Part shown: one piece after another, positions 1 through 7,133 of the stretch | Layout: each line of letters opens with the position of its first letter | How positions within the stretch are numbered: the first letter of the stretch is position 1 | Source of the DNA: Candidatus Lindowiibacteriota bacterium | GTDB lineage: Bacteria; Lindowbacteria; 2-12-FULL-62-27 | Reading direction: 5' to 3' | DNA length: 8,054 bases | Assembly: GCA_023249255.1 (NCBI GenBank) | Contig: JAHFCY010000158.1 | Coordinates: 1-8,054, forward strand | Notes under the pieces: model-generated | Databases searched by the model: none | Told to the model about the DNA's origin: nothing | Seen by the model: the letters and a program-made list of their open reading frames with translations, nothing else | Position numbers and translations under genes: made by a program

Positions 1-80
1 CTTTCGTTCAAGAGCGACAGGATATGATTGTCGAGCCGGTCTATTTTTTTTCGAATTGGCGAGAGCGCGGCAAGGCTCAC
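1..80 (-). CDS. pheA: Chorismate mutase domain, N-terminal fragment (PheA- or AroQ-like), cut by the left window edge
   Basis: Only the first 26 or so codons are visible. The translation begins MSLAALSPIRKKIDRLDNHI and continues LSLLNER. This matches the first helix of AroQ-class chorismate mutases, whose pattern is roughly LxxIRxxIDxxDxxILxLLxxR; the visible Arg, Lys and Asp positions fit. Such a domain converts chorismate to prephenate in phenylalanine and tyrosine synthesis and is often the N-terminal part of a PheA prephenate dehydratase. The start is a GTG at 80-78. It is preceded by an AGGAG ribosome site (88-92) seven bases upstream that lies across the end of scpB, so translation is probably coupled to scpB. 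The codons for RKK and I contain a run of eight A. Whether it is mono- or bifunctional cannot be seen, so the symbol is tentative. Confidence 0.72.
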   Translation of the reverse strand, partial: MSLAALSPIRKKIDRLDNHILSLLNE

Positions 81-84
81 AAGG

Positions 85-795
85 TCACTCCTGCGGCGGG
101 CGGACGGACGGATCCGCGGCCGCGATAGATTCCGTCTGATCGGCGGCGACCGCAACCGGCGCAGCCGGGTCGGCCGCGGGCAGTGGAGATGACTCGATAA
201 TCGGCTGTGCCGACTCCTTGAACAGCGAATCCAATTCGGTTTCGTCCGGCAAATCCTCCAGATTTTTCAACCCGAAATATTCCAAAAACCGCTGGGTCGT
301 GACGTAGAGAAGCGGCGCGCCCGGAACTTCCTTGCGGCCCGCCTGCCGGATGAAATCCTGCTCCATGAGCCCCTTGATCACCGCATAGCTGTCGACGCCT
401 CTAATTTGTTCGACATCCTGCGCCGTGGCCGGATCGCCCGAGCTGTGCCGATATGCCATGATGGAAAGGACTTCGAGCGCCGCGCGGGACAATCGCTGAA
501 CCCGCCGTATTCCGAAGAGGCGGGCCAGGATCTGCTCAAGCGACGGACGGGTCGCGAGCCGGTATCCACCGGCGATTTCCACGATGTCGAGCGCGCTGCT
601 GCGCTCGGCGTATCTCTGGCGCAATTCCTCAATTGCCGCGCGGACTTCCGAGAGCGGCCGCGAGAGAACTTCCGCAAGCCGCCGGTCGGTCAGTGGCGAG
701 TCGGATACAAACAGGCAGGCCTCGATCAGCGAGGCCGGCGAAATATCCTGAACAGCCGGTTCAGGTCGGGTCGACTGGGTCTGTGGGTCGTTCAT
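85..795 (-). CDS. scpB: Segregation and condensation protein B
   Basis: ScpB is the winged-helix kleisin partner that, with ScpA and SMC, forms the bacterial condensin that compacts and segregates the chromosome. The 236-residue product has the ScpB core at about 20-183: an N-terminal winged helix (IEACLFVSDSPL, 24-35), the region VLSIMAY (109-115), IRGVDS (131-136), GRKEVPGAPLLY (153-164) and the closing FLEYFGLKNLEDLP (170-183). All are classic ScpB signatures. Between AYRH and QDVEQIRG there are about three more residues (SSGDPAT) than the usual AYKQPIT-type turn, a small loop insertion. The tail after 195 is Ala/Pro-rich and acidic, probably disordered. The ATG is supported by AAGGAG at 802-807, six bases upstream, inside the end of scpA. 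scpB overlaps scpA by 35 bases, so the two are co-translated. Confidence 0.95.
   Translation of the reverse strand: MNDPQTQSTRPEPAVQDISPASLIEACLFVSDSPLTDRRLAEVLSRPLSEVRAAIEELRQRYAERSSALDIVEIAGGYRLATRPSLEQILARLFGIRRVQRLSRAALEVLSIMAYRHSSGDPATAQDVEQIRGVDSYAVIKGLMEQDFIRQAGRKEVPGAPLLYVTTQRFLEYFGLKNLEDLPDETELDSLFKESAQPIIESSPLPAADPAAPVAVAADQTESIAAADPSVRPPQE
88..92 (-). promoter_or_regulatory. Ribosome binding site of the chorismate mutase gene
   Basis: On the minus strand AGGAG lies seven bases before the GTG at 80-78 and overlaps the last codons and stop of scpB. It fixes the GTG as the start and links the two genes translationally. Confidence 0.65.
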
Positions 796-1684
796 CTACC
801 GCTCCTTCTTGTGGCGCCGGCACGGCAGGCGCGGATTCGGGTTCGCTTTCATATATTTGTTCAGCGGACATCATCGCCTCAGGCGACGTGTCCGGATGAT
901 ACCGTTCGCCCGGAACGACCGTGATGGCTGAAAACGGCCTCTCCTGCAGCACGTGCACGATGTGAAGACGCGTGAGTTCCAGGAGCGCAAGGAGCAGGAC
1001 AAGCAGTTCAATTCGCGGCGCGGCGACAAAATACACGTCGTCGAAAACCAGCTCGGAGCGCTCGCGAAGCCGGTTCAAGATATCCTTCGCGCGCTCTTCC
1101 ACGCGGCCCGTGTCGATCGCGATTTCCTCCGGCGGACGTTTGCGGCCGCGCGATGCGTCCAGGACGATCCGGTATTCGGCCAACAGCGTGTAGAGCGTCG
1201 CCTCCTGGAGCAGAATCACGCCCTTTCGATAGGGCGCCGACAGATCAACCGTGCCGGGATAAAAACGCCTGGCCGCCTCCGCCGCGCGCTCCCTCAAAAT
1301 TCCTCCGGCCGTCTGAACCCGCCTGTACAACAGCAGACGGTCGACAAGCGATTTGCGCGGATCCTGTTCGGGCTGGTCGGTTGGCGGCGGCACCGGCAAC
1401 AGCATCCGGCTTTTGAGTTGAAGCAATTCGGACGCCATGGCGATGTACCCGCCGACGACGTCGAGATTCAACTCCTTCCGCCGCTCCATGTAGGACATGT
1501 ACTGATCGGTGATGGGGGCCACCGCCAGATTCCGGATGTCCATTTGATTTTTTTTTATCAGAAACAGAAGCAAATCCAACGGACCGCTGAACCGTTCAAG
1601 CAGAACGGTGAACGCATCGGGATCCGCTTCCAGTGTGGCGAGCGGCGCTCCCCCCCCGCCGTCGGCCATCCTCATCTCATCCAT
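761..1684 (-). CDS. scpA: Segregation and condensation protein A (kleisin)
   Basis: ScpA is the kleisin that bridges the SMC heads and binds ScpB. The 307-residue product shows the N-terminal signature FTVLLERFSGPLDLLL (25-40), then KKNQMDI (44-50), PITDQYMSYM (58-66), the helix GGYIAMASELLQLKSRMLLP (78-97), a central helical part (113-215), and the C-terminal winged helix RIELLVLLLALLELTRLHIV (224-243). A 40-residue acidic Pro/Ala-rich tail follows. The N-terminus is uncertain: ATGs at 1684, 1675 and 1669 are in frame, none has a strong ribosome site, and the residues before Phe25 are not conserved. A run of eight G (1650-1657) encodes the glycines at 9-12. A T-rich spacer of 47 bases separates it from ksgA. 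Length is slightly above the usual 240-270 residues because of both tails. Confidence 0.94.
   Translation of the reverse strand: MDEMRMADGGGGAPLATLEADPDAFTVLLERFSGPLDLLLFLIKKNQMDIRNLAVAPITDQYMSYMERRKELNLDVVGGYIAMASELLQLKSRMLLPVPPPTDQPEQDPRKSLVDRLLLYRRVQTAGGILRERAAEAARRFYPGTVDLSAPYRKGVILLQEATLYTLLAEYRIVLDASRGRKRPPEEIAIDTGRVEERAKDILNRLRERSELVFDDVYFVAAPRIELLVLLLALLELTRLHIVHVLQERPFSAITVVPGERYHPDTSPEAMMSAEQIYESEPESAPAVPAPQEGAVDERPTDPVDPT
802..807 (-). promoter_or_regulatory. Ribosome binding site of scpB
   Basis: The minus strand reads AAGGAG followed by six bases and the scpB ATG at 795-793. The site is inside the scpA coding region and supports this ATG as the start. Confidence 0.7.
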
Positions 1685-1731
1685 GGAGAAAAAACCCTAC
1701 ATAACGCGAAAAAATTTAACAAGGTTGAAAA
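1685..1731 (-). other. T-rich spacer between ksgA and scpA
   Basis: This 47-base gap is the second largest in the window and is strikingly AT-rich against its GC-rich surroundings, with two runs of six T on the minus strand. I see no confident -35/-10 pair and no stable stem before the T runs, so neither a promoter nor an intrinsic terminator can be called. It may hold an internal promoter for scpAB. Confidence 0.3.
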
Positions 1732-2514
1732 TTACAAAAGGTCAGCGAGCCGGCCGGCCTCGTCAACCGACAATTCGTCAATCCGCCGGTCGGCCAGGTT
1801 CTTTCCCGAGGCGATCAGCGTTTCCGGCGGCACAACCGCGGAGAGTTTTTTCCGGCGCGCCGAAAAGAGCAGGCGCGGAACGCGCCGGTCCCGTTCGGAC
1901 CACGTCACGCCGGGCCGAAACACGAGACGAAACACGGTTGACGACACGTTCGGTTTCGGAATAAACCCGCCGGGCGGAATGTCAAACAACTTTTCGCGGC
2001 GCGAACAAAAACGGTGGGTCAGCAGCGTCACCGACCCCATGCTTCGGCCGCCGGGCGATAGAATTCGCTCCGCCACCTCTTTCTGCAGGCAAAGAACGGC
2101 TTCGGAAAACAACCCGGCGTTTCGGATGACAACCTCCAGCAACCGGGCCGCCGTGCTGTAAGGGAGATTGCCGAACACCACGCGCGGCGGGCGGCTGGCC
2201 GCAAGCATGGAAGGCCAGTCGATGTCTCTTGCATCTCCCTGAACAAGATGAAACCGCCCGGCATCGCCGGAAAACCGGCGCGACAGAAACTGCGCGAGCC
2301 GGCCGTCAATTTCGACCGCATGGACATCAATGTTTTTTTCGAGCAGAGCCGATGTCAGCGCGCCAAGTCCCGGACCTATTTCGACGGCGGTCGGCGCCGC
2401 GGGCGGCAATGCGTCGGCGATTTTTCGCGCCGTGTCGGGATGGACGAGAAAGTTCTGTCCGAGACCTTTCGAGGGACGAATGCCGAGCTCAAGCAGGGTT
2501 TCCCGTATGGACAT
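1732..2514 (-). CDS. rsmA: 16S rRNA (adenine1518-N6/adenine1519-N6)-dimethyltransferase KsgA/RsmA
   Basis: KsgA dimethylates two adjacent adenines in the last helix of 16S rRNA using S-adenosylmethionine, a late step of small-subunit assembly. From the chosen ATG at 2514 the protein has 260 residues, the normal length. Motifs are in order: LGIRPSKGLGQNFL (10-23), typical of the family N-terminus; the SAM-binding loop VEIGPGLGALT (44-54); the acidic end of strand 2, VEID (67-70); GDARDI (93-98); the catalytic NLPY (116-119); QKEVAERI (144-151); and FIPKPNVSSTVF (184-195). NLPY is followed by STA where NIS is common. A longer frame opens at 2592, but its extra residues lie inside pdxA and do not resemble KsgA, so the ATG seven bases after the pdxA stop is preferred. 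No clear ribosome site precedes it, so coupling to pdxA is likely. Confidence 0.95.
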   Translation of the reverse strand: MSIRETLLELGIRPSKGLGQNFLVHPDTARKIADALPPAAPTAVEIGPGLGALTSALLEKNIDVHAVEIDGRLAQFLSRRFSGDAGRFHLVQGDARDIDWPSMLAASRPPRVVFGNLPYSTAARLLEVVIRNAGLFSEAVLCLQKEVAERILSPGGRSMGSVTLLTHRFCSRREKLFDIPPGGFIPKPNVSSTVFRLVFRPGVTWSERDRRVPRLLFSARRKKLSAVVPPETLIASGKNLADRRIDELSVDEAGRLADLL

Positions 2515-2521
2515 GGACGGA

Positions 2522-3538
2522 TCAGCGCAACGCCCAGTCGATTGCAAGACGCATACTGCGCGGGTCGGCGATCCGGCGGCCGGCGATGTCATACGCGGTT
2601 CCGTGCGCGGGAGAGGTCCGGCGCGCGGGAAGACCGAGCGTGATGTTGACGGCGAGGTGGAGACCGGCGCGTTTGACGGGAATCAATCCCTGATCGTGAT
2701 ACATGGCGAGAAACGCGTGGGGATGAAGACGCCGGACACTCTCCGGCGAAAACGCGCTGTCGGCGGGAAGCGGCCCCATGGCGACGCCGCGGCGAGTCCG
2801 GTTGAATGCCCGAATCGCCCGATCGATCCGGGAATCTTCCGTTCCGATTCTTCCGCCTTCGCCCGCGTGCGGATTCAAACCGAGGACCGCGATCCGGGGA
2901 CGGCGCGTCACGCCAAGATCGGCCAGGCCGGACGCCAACGTCGTGAGCGCGCGAAGGACGGCGGCGGCGGTCACCCGGTCTGGAACCCGTGAAATCGGAA
3001 TGTGTTCGGTTACGAGCGCGACCCGGACGGCGCCGGCCATGAGAAGCATGAGAGGTTTGACTCCGAATATTTCACCGAGATATCCGGTATGCCCCGAAAA
3101 TCGAATTCCCGCGCGCATGCAGGCTTCTTTGGACATCGGCGCGGTTACCAGCGAAAACCTGGCGGGGTCCGATGCCAGAATCTCCACCGCGAGACAAAAC
3201 GCGTCGAATGCCGATCGGGCGGCCTGAGCCGTCATCCGGCCGGGTTGGGGCCGAAATCCCGCGGACGCCGGATCGATTTGATAAAGACCGTCCGGCAGCG
3301 ACGCTCGCGAAGACAACAAAACTCCTTTTTCAATCGGCCGGCATCGACGAACCAGCGCGGGAGCGGCGAGCATCAGCGCCCGCAAGGATCCGATGAGGAC
3401 GACCGGCGCGCAGCGCGCGGCCCGGGGCACGGATTTTGCGACAACCTCGGGTCCTATCCCGTTGGGGTCACCAAGCGTTACGAGCAGAATTTTATTCGAC
3501 AAACTTGACGTAGGCGCGGTCCCAGAGAGAGGAGACAT
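2522..3538 (-). CDS. pdxA: 4-hydroxythreonine-4-phosphate dehydrogenase PdxA
   Basis: PdxA oxidises 4-phosphohydroxy-L-threonine with NAD, giving the amino-ketone that PdxJ condenses into pyridoxine phosphate (the DXP-dependent vitamin B6 route). The 338-residue product has GDPNGIGPE (23-31), the metal-binding histidines in GHTGYLGE (His150), LNPHAGEGG (His224) and MYHDQGLIPVK (His281), and the end signature VNITLGLPARRTSPAHGTAYDIAG (297-320). All three metal-ligand positions are intact. The ATG at 3538 has GAGG (3548-3551) nine bases upstream and overlaps the end of the SurA-like gene by 47 bases. A TTG at 3502, which would remove 12 non-conserved residues, is the alternative. The neighbours surA and ksgA repeat the order known from E. 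coli, with ksgA starting seven bases after the stop. Confidence 0.95.
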   Translation of the reverse strand: MSPLSGTAPTSSLSNKILLVTLGDPNGIGPEVVAKSVPRAARCAPVVLIGSLRALMLAAPALVRRCRPIEKGVLLSSRASLPDGLYQIDPASAGFRPQPGRMTAQAARSAFDAFCLAVEILASDPARFSLVTAPMSKEACMRAGIRFSGHTGYLGEIFGVKPLMLLMAGAVRVALVTEHIPISRVPDRVTAAAVLRALTTLASGLADLGVTRRPRIAVLGLNPHAGEGGRIGTEDSRIDRAIRAFNRTRRGVAMGPLPADSAFSPESVRRLHPHAFLAMYHDQGLIPVKRAGLHLAVNITLGLPARRTSPAHGTAYDIAGRRIADPRSMRLAIDWALR

Positions 3539-4439
3539 ACAAGTTTGCCTCGCCGGCGGATTTCAATCGAACGAGGCGCTCCCGGATTTTTTTTCGATCG
3601 TCAGGCTGAATTTCCTGAATGGGTTTAAGCCGTCGGTCGACAAGCTGAACCACGGCAAACCCGGCATCTGTCTGAATCACGCCGCTGAACTCGCCGAGAT
3701 TTTTAATCTTGATGACCTCGGCCTCGATCTCCTCCGACCATTTTCCGAGAAGATACGTTCCCATGTCGCCACCCCCCTCATCCGCGCCCTCGCTTGAAAA
3801 CTGCCGGGCCGCCTTTTCAAACGTCAACTTCCCGGACTTAAGCTGAAGCAGAGCCTTGAACGCGTCGTCCGGGGAGCGGGTTACAATCATCCGCGTGGCA
3901 TACAGCATGCGGATGTCGTCGTCGGTCACGACGATCGTGCTTTCGACCGCCTGCGCGATCAGCCTCGATTTGATCATCTCCTGCTTGATTTCACGCTCAA
4001 GAAGATCCCGGAATTCATCGGAGGAATATCCCTGCTCGGACAGGACGTTTTCAAATTCGCCGCCGTACTGTTTTTGCAGGGCGGCCATCCGCGCGTCCAC
4101 GACCGATTCGACATCGCCGCGGTCCAGCACAATTTTTTTCTCCTTGGCCGCCTGGTTCACAAGTTTGTTTTTCACCAGTTCGATCAGGATGTTTTTCCGA
4201 AGCTGAACGCGCTCCTCCTCGGACGGAGGCGACTGCATGCCCAGCAGAATTGGATAGGATTTTTCCTCAAGTTCCCGTTCGGTGAGGATCTCGTCATTGA
4301 CGACTGCAACGATCCGGTCGACGATGGTGGCGTGGGAGGGACGGACAGTTAAAAACGCAGCCACACACAGACACAGACAGACAGACACAGACCGAAGGGG
4401 AGATGATAAACCACGGGAGCCGGGAGAAAGCAGGGTCAC
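3492..4439 (-). CDS. surA: SurA-like periplasmic parvulin-type peptidyl-prolyl isomerase/chaperone
   Basis: SurA-type proteins escort outer-membrane proteins through the periplasm and may isomerise prolyl bonds. The product has a signal peptide with arginines in the first 16 residues, a hydrophobic SVSVCLCLCVAAFLTV core and a likely cut after SHA. The mature start IVDRIVAVVNDEILTERELE is typical of the SurA N-domain. A helical chaperone region follows, then a single parvulin domain with FEKAARQFSSEGADEGGGDMGTY, GEFSG and GFAVVQLVDR. E. coli SurA has two parvulin domains; this form has one and is about 315 residues. The GTG at 4439 is preferred because it overlaps the lepB stop as GTGA and leaves a normal signal peptide. 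A longer frame opens with TTG at 4478 without a ribosome site. The signal-peptide codons contain a GTCT/GT microsatellite. pdxA follows with overlap. Confidence 0.85.
   Translation of the reverse strand: MTLLSPGSRGLSSPLRSVSVCLCLCVAAFLTVRPSHATIVDRIVAVVNDEILTERELEEKSYPILLGMQSPPSEEERVQLRKNILIELVKNKLVNQAAKEKKIVLDRGDVESVVDARMAALQKQYGGEFENVLSEQGYSSDEFRDLLEREIKQEMIKSRLIAQAVESTIVVTDDDIRMLYATRMIVTRSPDDAFKALLQLKSGKLTFEKAARQFSSEGADEGGGDMGTYLLGKWSEEIEAEVIKIKNLGEFSGVIQTDAGFAVVQLVDRRLKPIQEIQPDDRKKIRERLVRLKSAGEANLYVSSLWDRAYVKFVE
4362..4392. repeat. CA/GACA microsatellite inside the signal-peptide codons of the SurA-like gene
   Basis: The plus strand reads a run of CACACA followed by repeated GACA and GACACA units over about 31 bases. 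On the coding strand this is TGTC/TG repeats giving the codons for SVSVCLCLCV. It is a short imperfect tandem repeat with two-base and four-base periods, neither a multiple of three. Confidence 0.75.
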
Positions 4440-5062
4440 GGGAGGCTGCCCATCCGGTTGATTGGCCAGTAGATGCAAAAAGCCTTGCCGACGATGTCCT
4501 TCCTGTCGACGAATCCCCAGTACCGGCTGTCCTTGGAAAAATCGCGATTGTCGCCGAGCGCGAGATAATGGTCCTTGGGAACGACAATCGGCCGAAAATC
4601 ATCGCGGTCGGAATCAAAGAGCGGATCCTTGTGGACGGCGTACGGCTCCTCCTGGAGGACGTTATTGACATAGAGCTTTTTTCGGACCATTTCAATGCGG
4701 TCGCCCGGCAGGCCGATCACGCGTTTGATGAAATGTTTTTCTTCCGGGGCAAACCAGAAGACGATGATTTCCCTGTGGCGGGGCTCGCGGAAATAATACT
4801 GGACCTTGGAAACTAGAATGCGGTCGTCTTTGAGAAGCGTGTTTTCCATGGAGCTGGAGGGAATGTAAAACGCCTGCAGAAACAGCCAGCGGATGAGAAG
4901 CGCGAGGAGAAACGCGGACAGGACGGTGTCGACGATCTGCCGCCACGGGGGCTTGCCGGGATAATCGATGAAAATCGATTTGATTTCAAACCAGATTCTG
5001 CCGGCCCATTCCCTCCAGCCGGGCGGCGGGACGGAGATCCGGCTGTCCGGGGGTGATTTCAT
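4436..5062 (-). CDS. lepB: Signal peptidase I
   Basis: This membrane serine protease cuts signal peptides from exported proteins at the periplasmic face. The 208-residue product has a cytosolic N-terminus (1-40), one membrane segment (about 43-62) and the S26 catalytic domain. The catalytic serine is Ser71 in IPSSSMENTL and the general-base lysine is Lys113 in FIKRVIGLPGD. The conserved GDNRDFSKDSRYWG is at 170-183. The ATG at 5062 is followed by a normal N-terminus, with only a weak GGGCGG upstream. The gene follows atpF after 40 bases that include a hairpin, and its stop overlaps the likely GTG of the SurA-like gene. The single membrane anchor and modest length resemble the many short LepB forms rather than E. 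coli LepB, which has two anchors and over 300 residues. Confidence 0.95.
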   Translation of the reverse strand: MKSPPDSRISVPPPGWREWAGRIWFEIKSIFIDYPGKPPWRQIVDTVLSAFLLALLIRWLFLQAFYIPSSSMENTLLKDDRILVSKVQYYFREPRHREIIVFWFAPEEKHFIKRVIGLPGDRIEMVRKKLYVNNVLQEEPYAVHKDPLFDSDRDDFRPIVVPKDHYLALGDNRDFSKDSRYWGFVDRKDIVGKAFCIYWPINRMGSLP

Positions 5063-5090
5063 TCGAACCGCCCGTTCATGCGGAACATCG

Positions 5091-5117
5091 AAGCAGGGCG
5101 GCTTAAACCGCCTGCTT
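5091..5117 (-). terminator. Hairpin across the atpF stop codon, possible terminator or processing site
   Basis: On the minus strand AAGCAGGCGG (5117-5108) is followed by a six-base loop TTTAAG, which contains the stop TAA, and then CCGCCCTGCTT (5101-5091). The arms pair over ten bases with one bulged C. No T-run follows, so this is not a standard intrinsic terminator. It could attenuate, stabilise or mark processing between the ATP synthase genes and lepB. Confidence 0.5.
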
Positions 5118-5627
5118 GCTCTTTTCGAAATCCGTCAGAAACGTTTCGACCAGACGGCGCGCGTCAAGCTCGTTGATCTCCCGCTCGAGGATTTTCTGCG
5201 CGGCCGAACGGGCGAGCGCCGAAATTTCGGCCATCAGCGCACGGCGCGCCTGCTCCGCCTCGTTCTCGATGTCCCGCCGCGCGCTTTCCATGAACTTGTG
5301 CGCCTTGCCGGACGCCTCGGCCAGAATGCCCGCAGCTTTGTCCCGCGCCTCGGCTTCGATCCGGCCGAACCGCAGCTGCGCTTCGGCCTCGATCGCCGAG
5401 ATCTTCTTCAGATACTCCTGCTTCAGCCGCTCGACCTCCCGCTTGCCTTCTTCGATCGCGTCGAGGTCCTTGCGGATTTTGATCCGCCGGCCCTCAATCG
5501 TGTCCGAGATGCCCTTCCAGGCAAACCTGTAGAGGATGCCGAAGAAGAGAACGAAGGCGATGATGTTGGTGAGGAGTTTTGCCCCTTCAACGCCGAGCGA
5601 TTCGAGGACGCTTTTCAGAACATCCAT
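5103..5627 (-). CDS. atpF: F-type ATP synthase subunit b
   Basis: Subunit b is the peripheral stalk that holds F1 against the membrane stator. The 174-residue product has one membrane segment (about 17-36, NIIAFVLFFGILYRFAWKGI), then a long charged helix with Ala, Glu, Lys and Arg in coiled-coil spacing (about 45-160). Length and layout fit a single b subunit. There is no second b' gene next to it. It begins seven bases after atpE with no clear ribosome site, so coupling is likely. It is the last ATP synthase gene here: atpH, atpA, atpG, atpD and atpC do not follow, and lepB comes next after a hairpin. Assignment relies on architecture and position, since b subunits vary greatly in sequence. 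Confidence 0.92.
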   Translation of the reverse strand: MDVLKSVLESLGVEGAKLLTNIIAFVLFFGILYRFAWKGISDTIEGRRIKIRKDLDAIEEGKREVERLKQEYLKKISAIEAEAQLRFGRIEAEARDKAAGILAEASGKAHKFMESARRDIENEAEQARRALMAEISALARSAAQKILEREINELDARRLVETFLTDFEKSKQAV

Positions 5628-5634
5628 GGAGTGT

Positions 5635-5892
<258 letters not shown>

Positions 5893-5895
5893 TTA

Positions 5896-6723
5896 TTAAG
5901 CATGTTCTTCATGCGGAAGAACCATCAAAATGTAAATGGTCGAAAGAAGACTGAAGACAAGGGCCTGAATCGTGTCGAGGAGCACCAGAAGCATGCTGAT
6001 GATGATGACCGTCCCGAATGCCATGGCGCCGCCGAGGAGGGAAAAAAATCCGCTCGGATGAATGAGGTTTGACATGGCCATGTCCTGAAAAGCCGCCAGC
6101 AGGGTATCGCCGCCGGTGACGTTGCCGAACAACCGGAGCGAGAGCGTGATGGGCGGGACAATCACGTCAAGAATGAGAAAGAGAAAAAACAAAAACGGCG
6201 CGAGAATAAACATGATCGTGTCGCGCGGCTGGCCGGCGAGATGGTCGAGATACTTTTTGGGGCCGAGTTTGGTCAGCGCGGTGAACTGCACGACGCAAAA
6301 CACGCAGATGGCGAGACCGAGCGTCGTGTTGAGATCCGTCGTCGAGGCTTTGAGAAACGGCACCAGCCCCATCATGTTCATGCAGAAGATATAGAGAAAC
6401 AGCGTTCCGATGAACGGCACAAACGTCCTGCCGTGCGAACCGAGAATGTTTGTGAAAAAATCCTCCAACGTTTCGACGACGGTCTCGACGAAATTCTGGA
6501 ATCGGCCCGGCACGAGCGTCAACACGCGGCTTCCGGCGATGAAAACGACCGACAGAATCGTCGCGGCCAGGACGGAGAAAAAAATATTTTCATATCGGGT
6601 CATCACCTGGATCCAGGGCGAGTTGCCGGCATGCTGATGAATCAGCGAGATCAGGTTGGGAGCCTCAAGCCCTCCATGTCCCTCTTCAGCGAAAAGCGAT
6701 ACGCGAAATAAATTCTGAATCAT
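5896..6723 (-). CDS. atpB: F-type ATP synthase subunit a
   Basis: Subunit a forms the two half-channels beside the c ring. The 275-residue product has about five to six membrane helices. The essential arginine is Arg197 in the LSLRLFGN motif (195-201), and the last helix has DTIQALVFSLLSTIYI (250-265), with Gln253 at the place of the conserved Gln near the half-channel. Other family features are GRTFVPFIGTLFLYIFCMNMMGLVPF (98-123). The ATG overlaps the stop of the upstream AtpI-like gene as ATGA, showing translational coupling; only a weak GGAA precedes it. The hydrophilic His/Glu-rich N-terminus (12-35) precedes the first membrane segment. Nothing is missing from the channel signature. Confidence 0.96.
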   Translation of the reverse strand: MIQNLFRVSLFAEEGHGGLEAPNLISLIHQHAGNSPWIQVMTRYENIFFSVLAATILSVVFIAGSRVLTLVPGRFQNFVETVVETLEDFFTNILGSHGRTFVPFIGTLFLYIFCMNMMGLVPFLKASTTDLNTTLGLAICVFCVVQFTALTKLGPKKYLDHLAGQPRDTIMFILAPFLFFLFLILDVIVPPITLSLRLFGNVTGGDTLLAAFQDMAMSNLIHPSGFFSLLGGAMAFGTVIIISMLLVLLDTIQALVFSLLSTIYILMVLPHEEHA

Positions 6724-7127
6724 CGGCGTTCCGGTTCGATCGCAGGCGAAAAATTTCTCGACATCGCAATGAGCGCAACCTGGCTGAATATCGTGCCGGA
6801 GAGAATTCCGGCGACAAACGATTCGGGCCGGAGCGCCTGTTGGGACAGGCCGTCCATGCAGACCGCGCCCAGAGCGCCGAGAGCGATCAGCGCCAGCGCG
6901 GGAATGATCACCGGCAAAACGCCTTTCCAGCGCGTGTGATCTCCGACCGATGCCTGTGCGATTTCAAGAAACGCTCCGAACGCGAGCGCGGCCGCGGCGC
7001 CTCCGGCGGCCAGACTCCACCACGCCATCGGAGTTGAAAACGGCACAAACAACGCCCCGCCCACAACGGGCGCAAACGCGCACAGGCTTGCACTCCAGAT
7101 CAGTTTTCGTGTGTTGACTCTCTCCAT
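6720..7127 (-). CDS. atpI: AtpI-like small membrane protein of the ATP synthase operon
   Basis: The 135-residue product has four predicted membrane segments (about 13-30, 35-55, 69-90 and 103-122) and a basic start MERVNTRK. Four-helix proteins placed just before atpB are usually AtpI (ATP synthase protein I), an assembly factor or chaperone for the c ring. The sequence itself has no signature I can recognise, so the call rests on topology and on position: six bases after the AtpZ-like gene and overlapping atpB by ATGA. The ATG is immediately preceded by TATAAT, giving an AT-rich gap instead of a ribosome site; AAAGG lies further upstream in the end of the previous gene. It could be another small membrane protein. 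Confidence 0.7.
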   Translation of the reverse strand: MERVNTRKLIWSASLCAFAPVVGGALFVPFSTPMAWWSLAAGGAAAALAFGAFLEIAQASVGDHTRWKGVLPVIIPALALIALGALGAVCMDGLSQQALRPESFVAGILSGTIFSQVALIAMSRNFSPAIEPERR

Positions 7128-7133
7128 ATTATA

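Noticed and set aside
1685-1731. Intrinsic terminator after ksgA
   Set aside because: There are T-runs but no stable GC stem directly before them.
953-2161. Plus-strand open frame of 402 codons
   Set aside because: It lies antisense to scpA and ksgA, both with clear family motifs. Its translation is Arg/Gly/Gln-rich as expected for the opposite strand of high-GC genes.
5063-5090. Short ATG frame of a few codons ahead of lepB as a leader peptide
   Set aside because: It is only six codons long, ends on the lepB start region, and has no convincing ribosome site or regulatory codons.
7128-7133. Exact TATAAT just before the ATG of the AtpI-like gene, as a possible promoter
   Set aside because: No reasonable -35 hexamer lies 16-18 bases upstream, and transcription would begin inside the coding region. 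It is more likely an AT-rich spacer.
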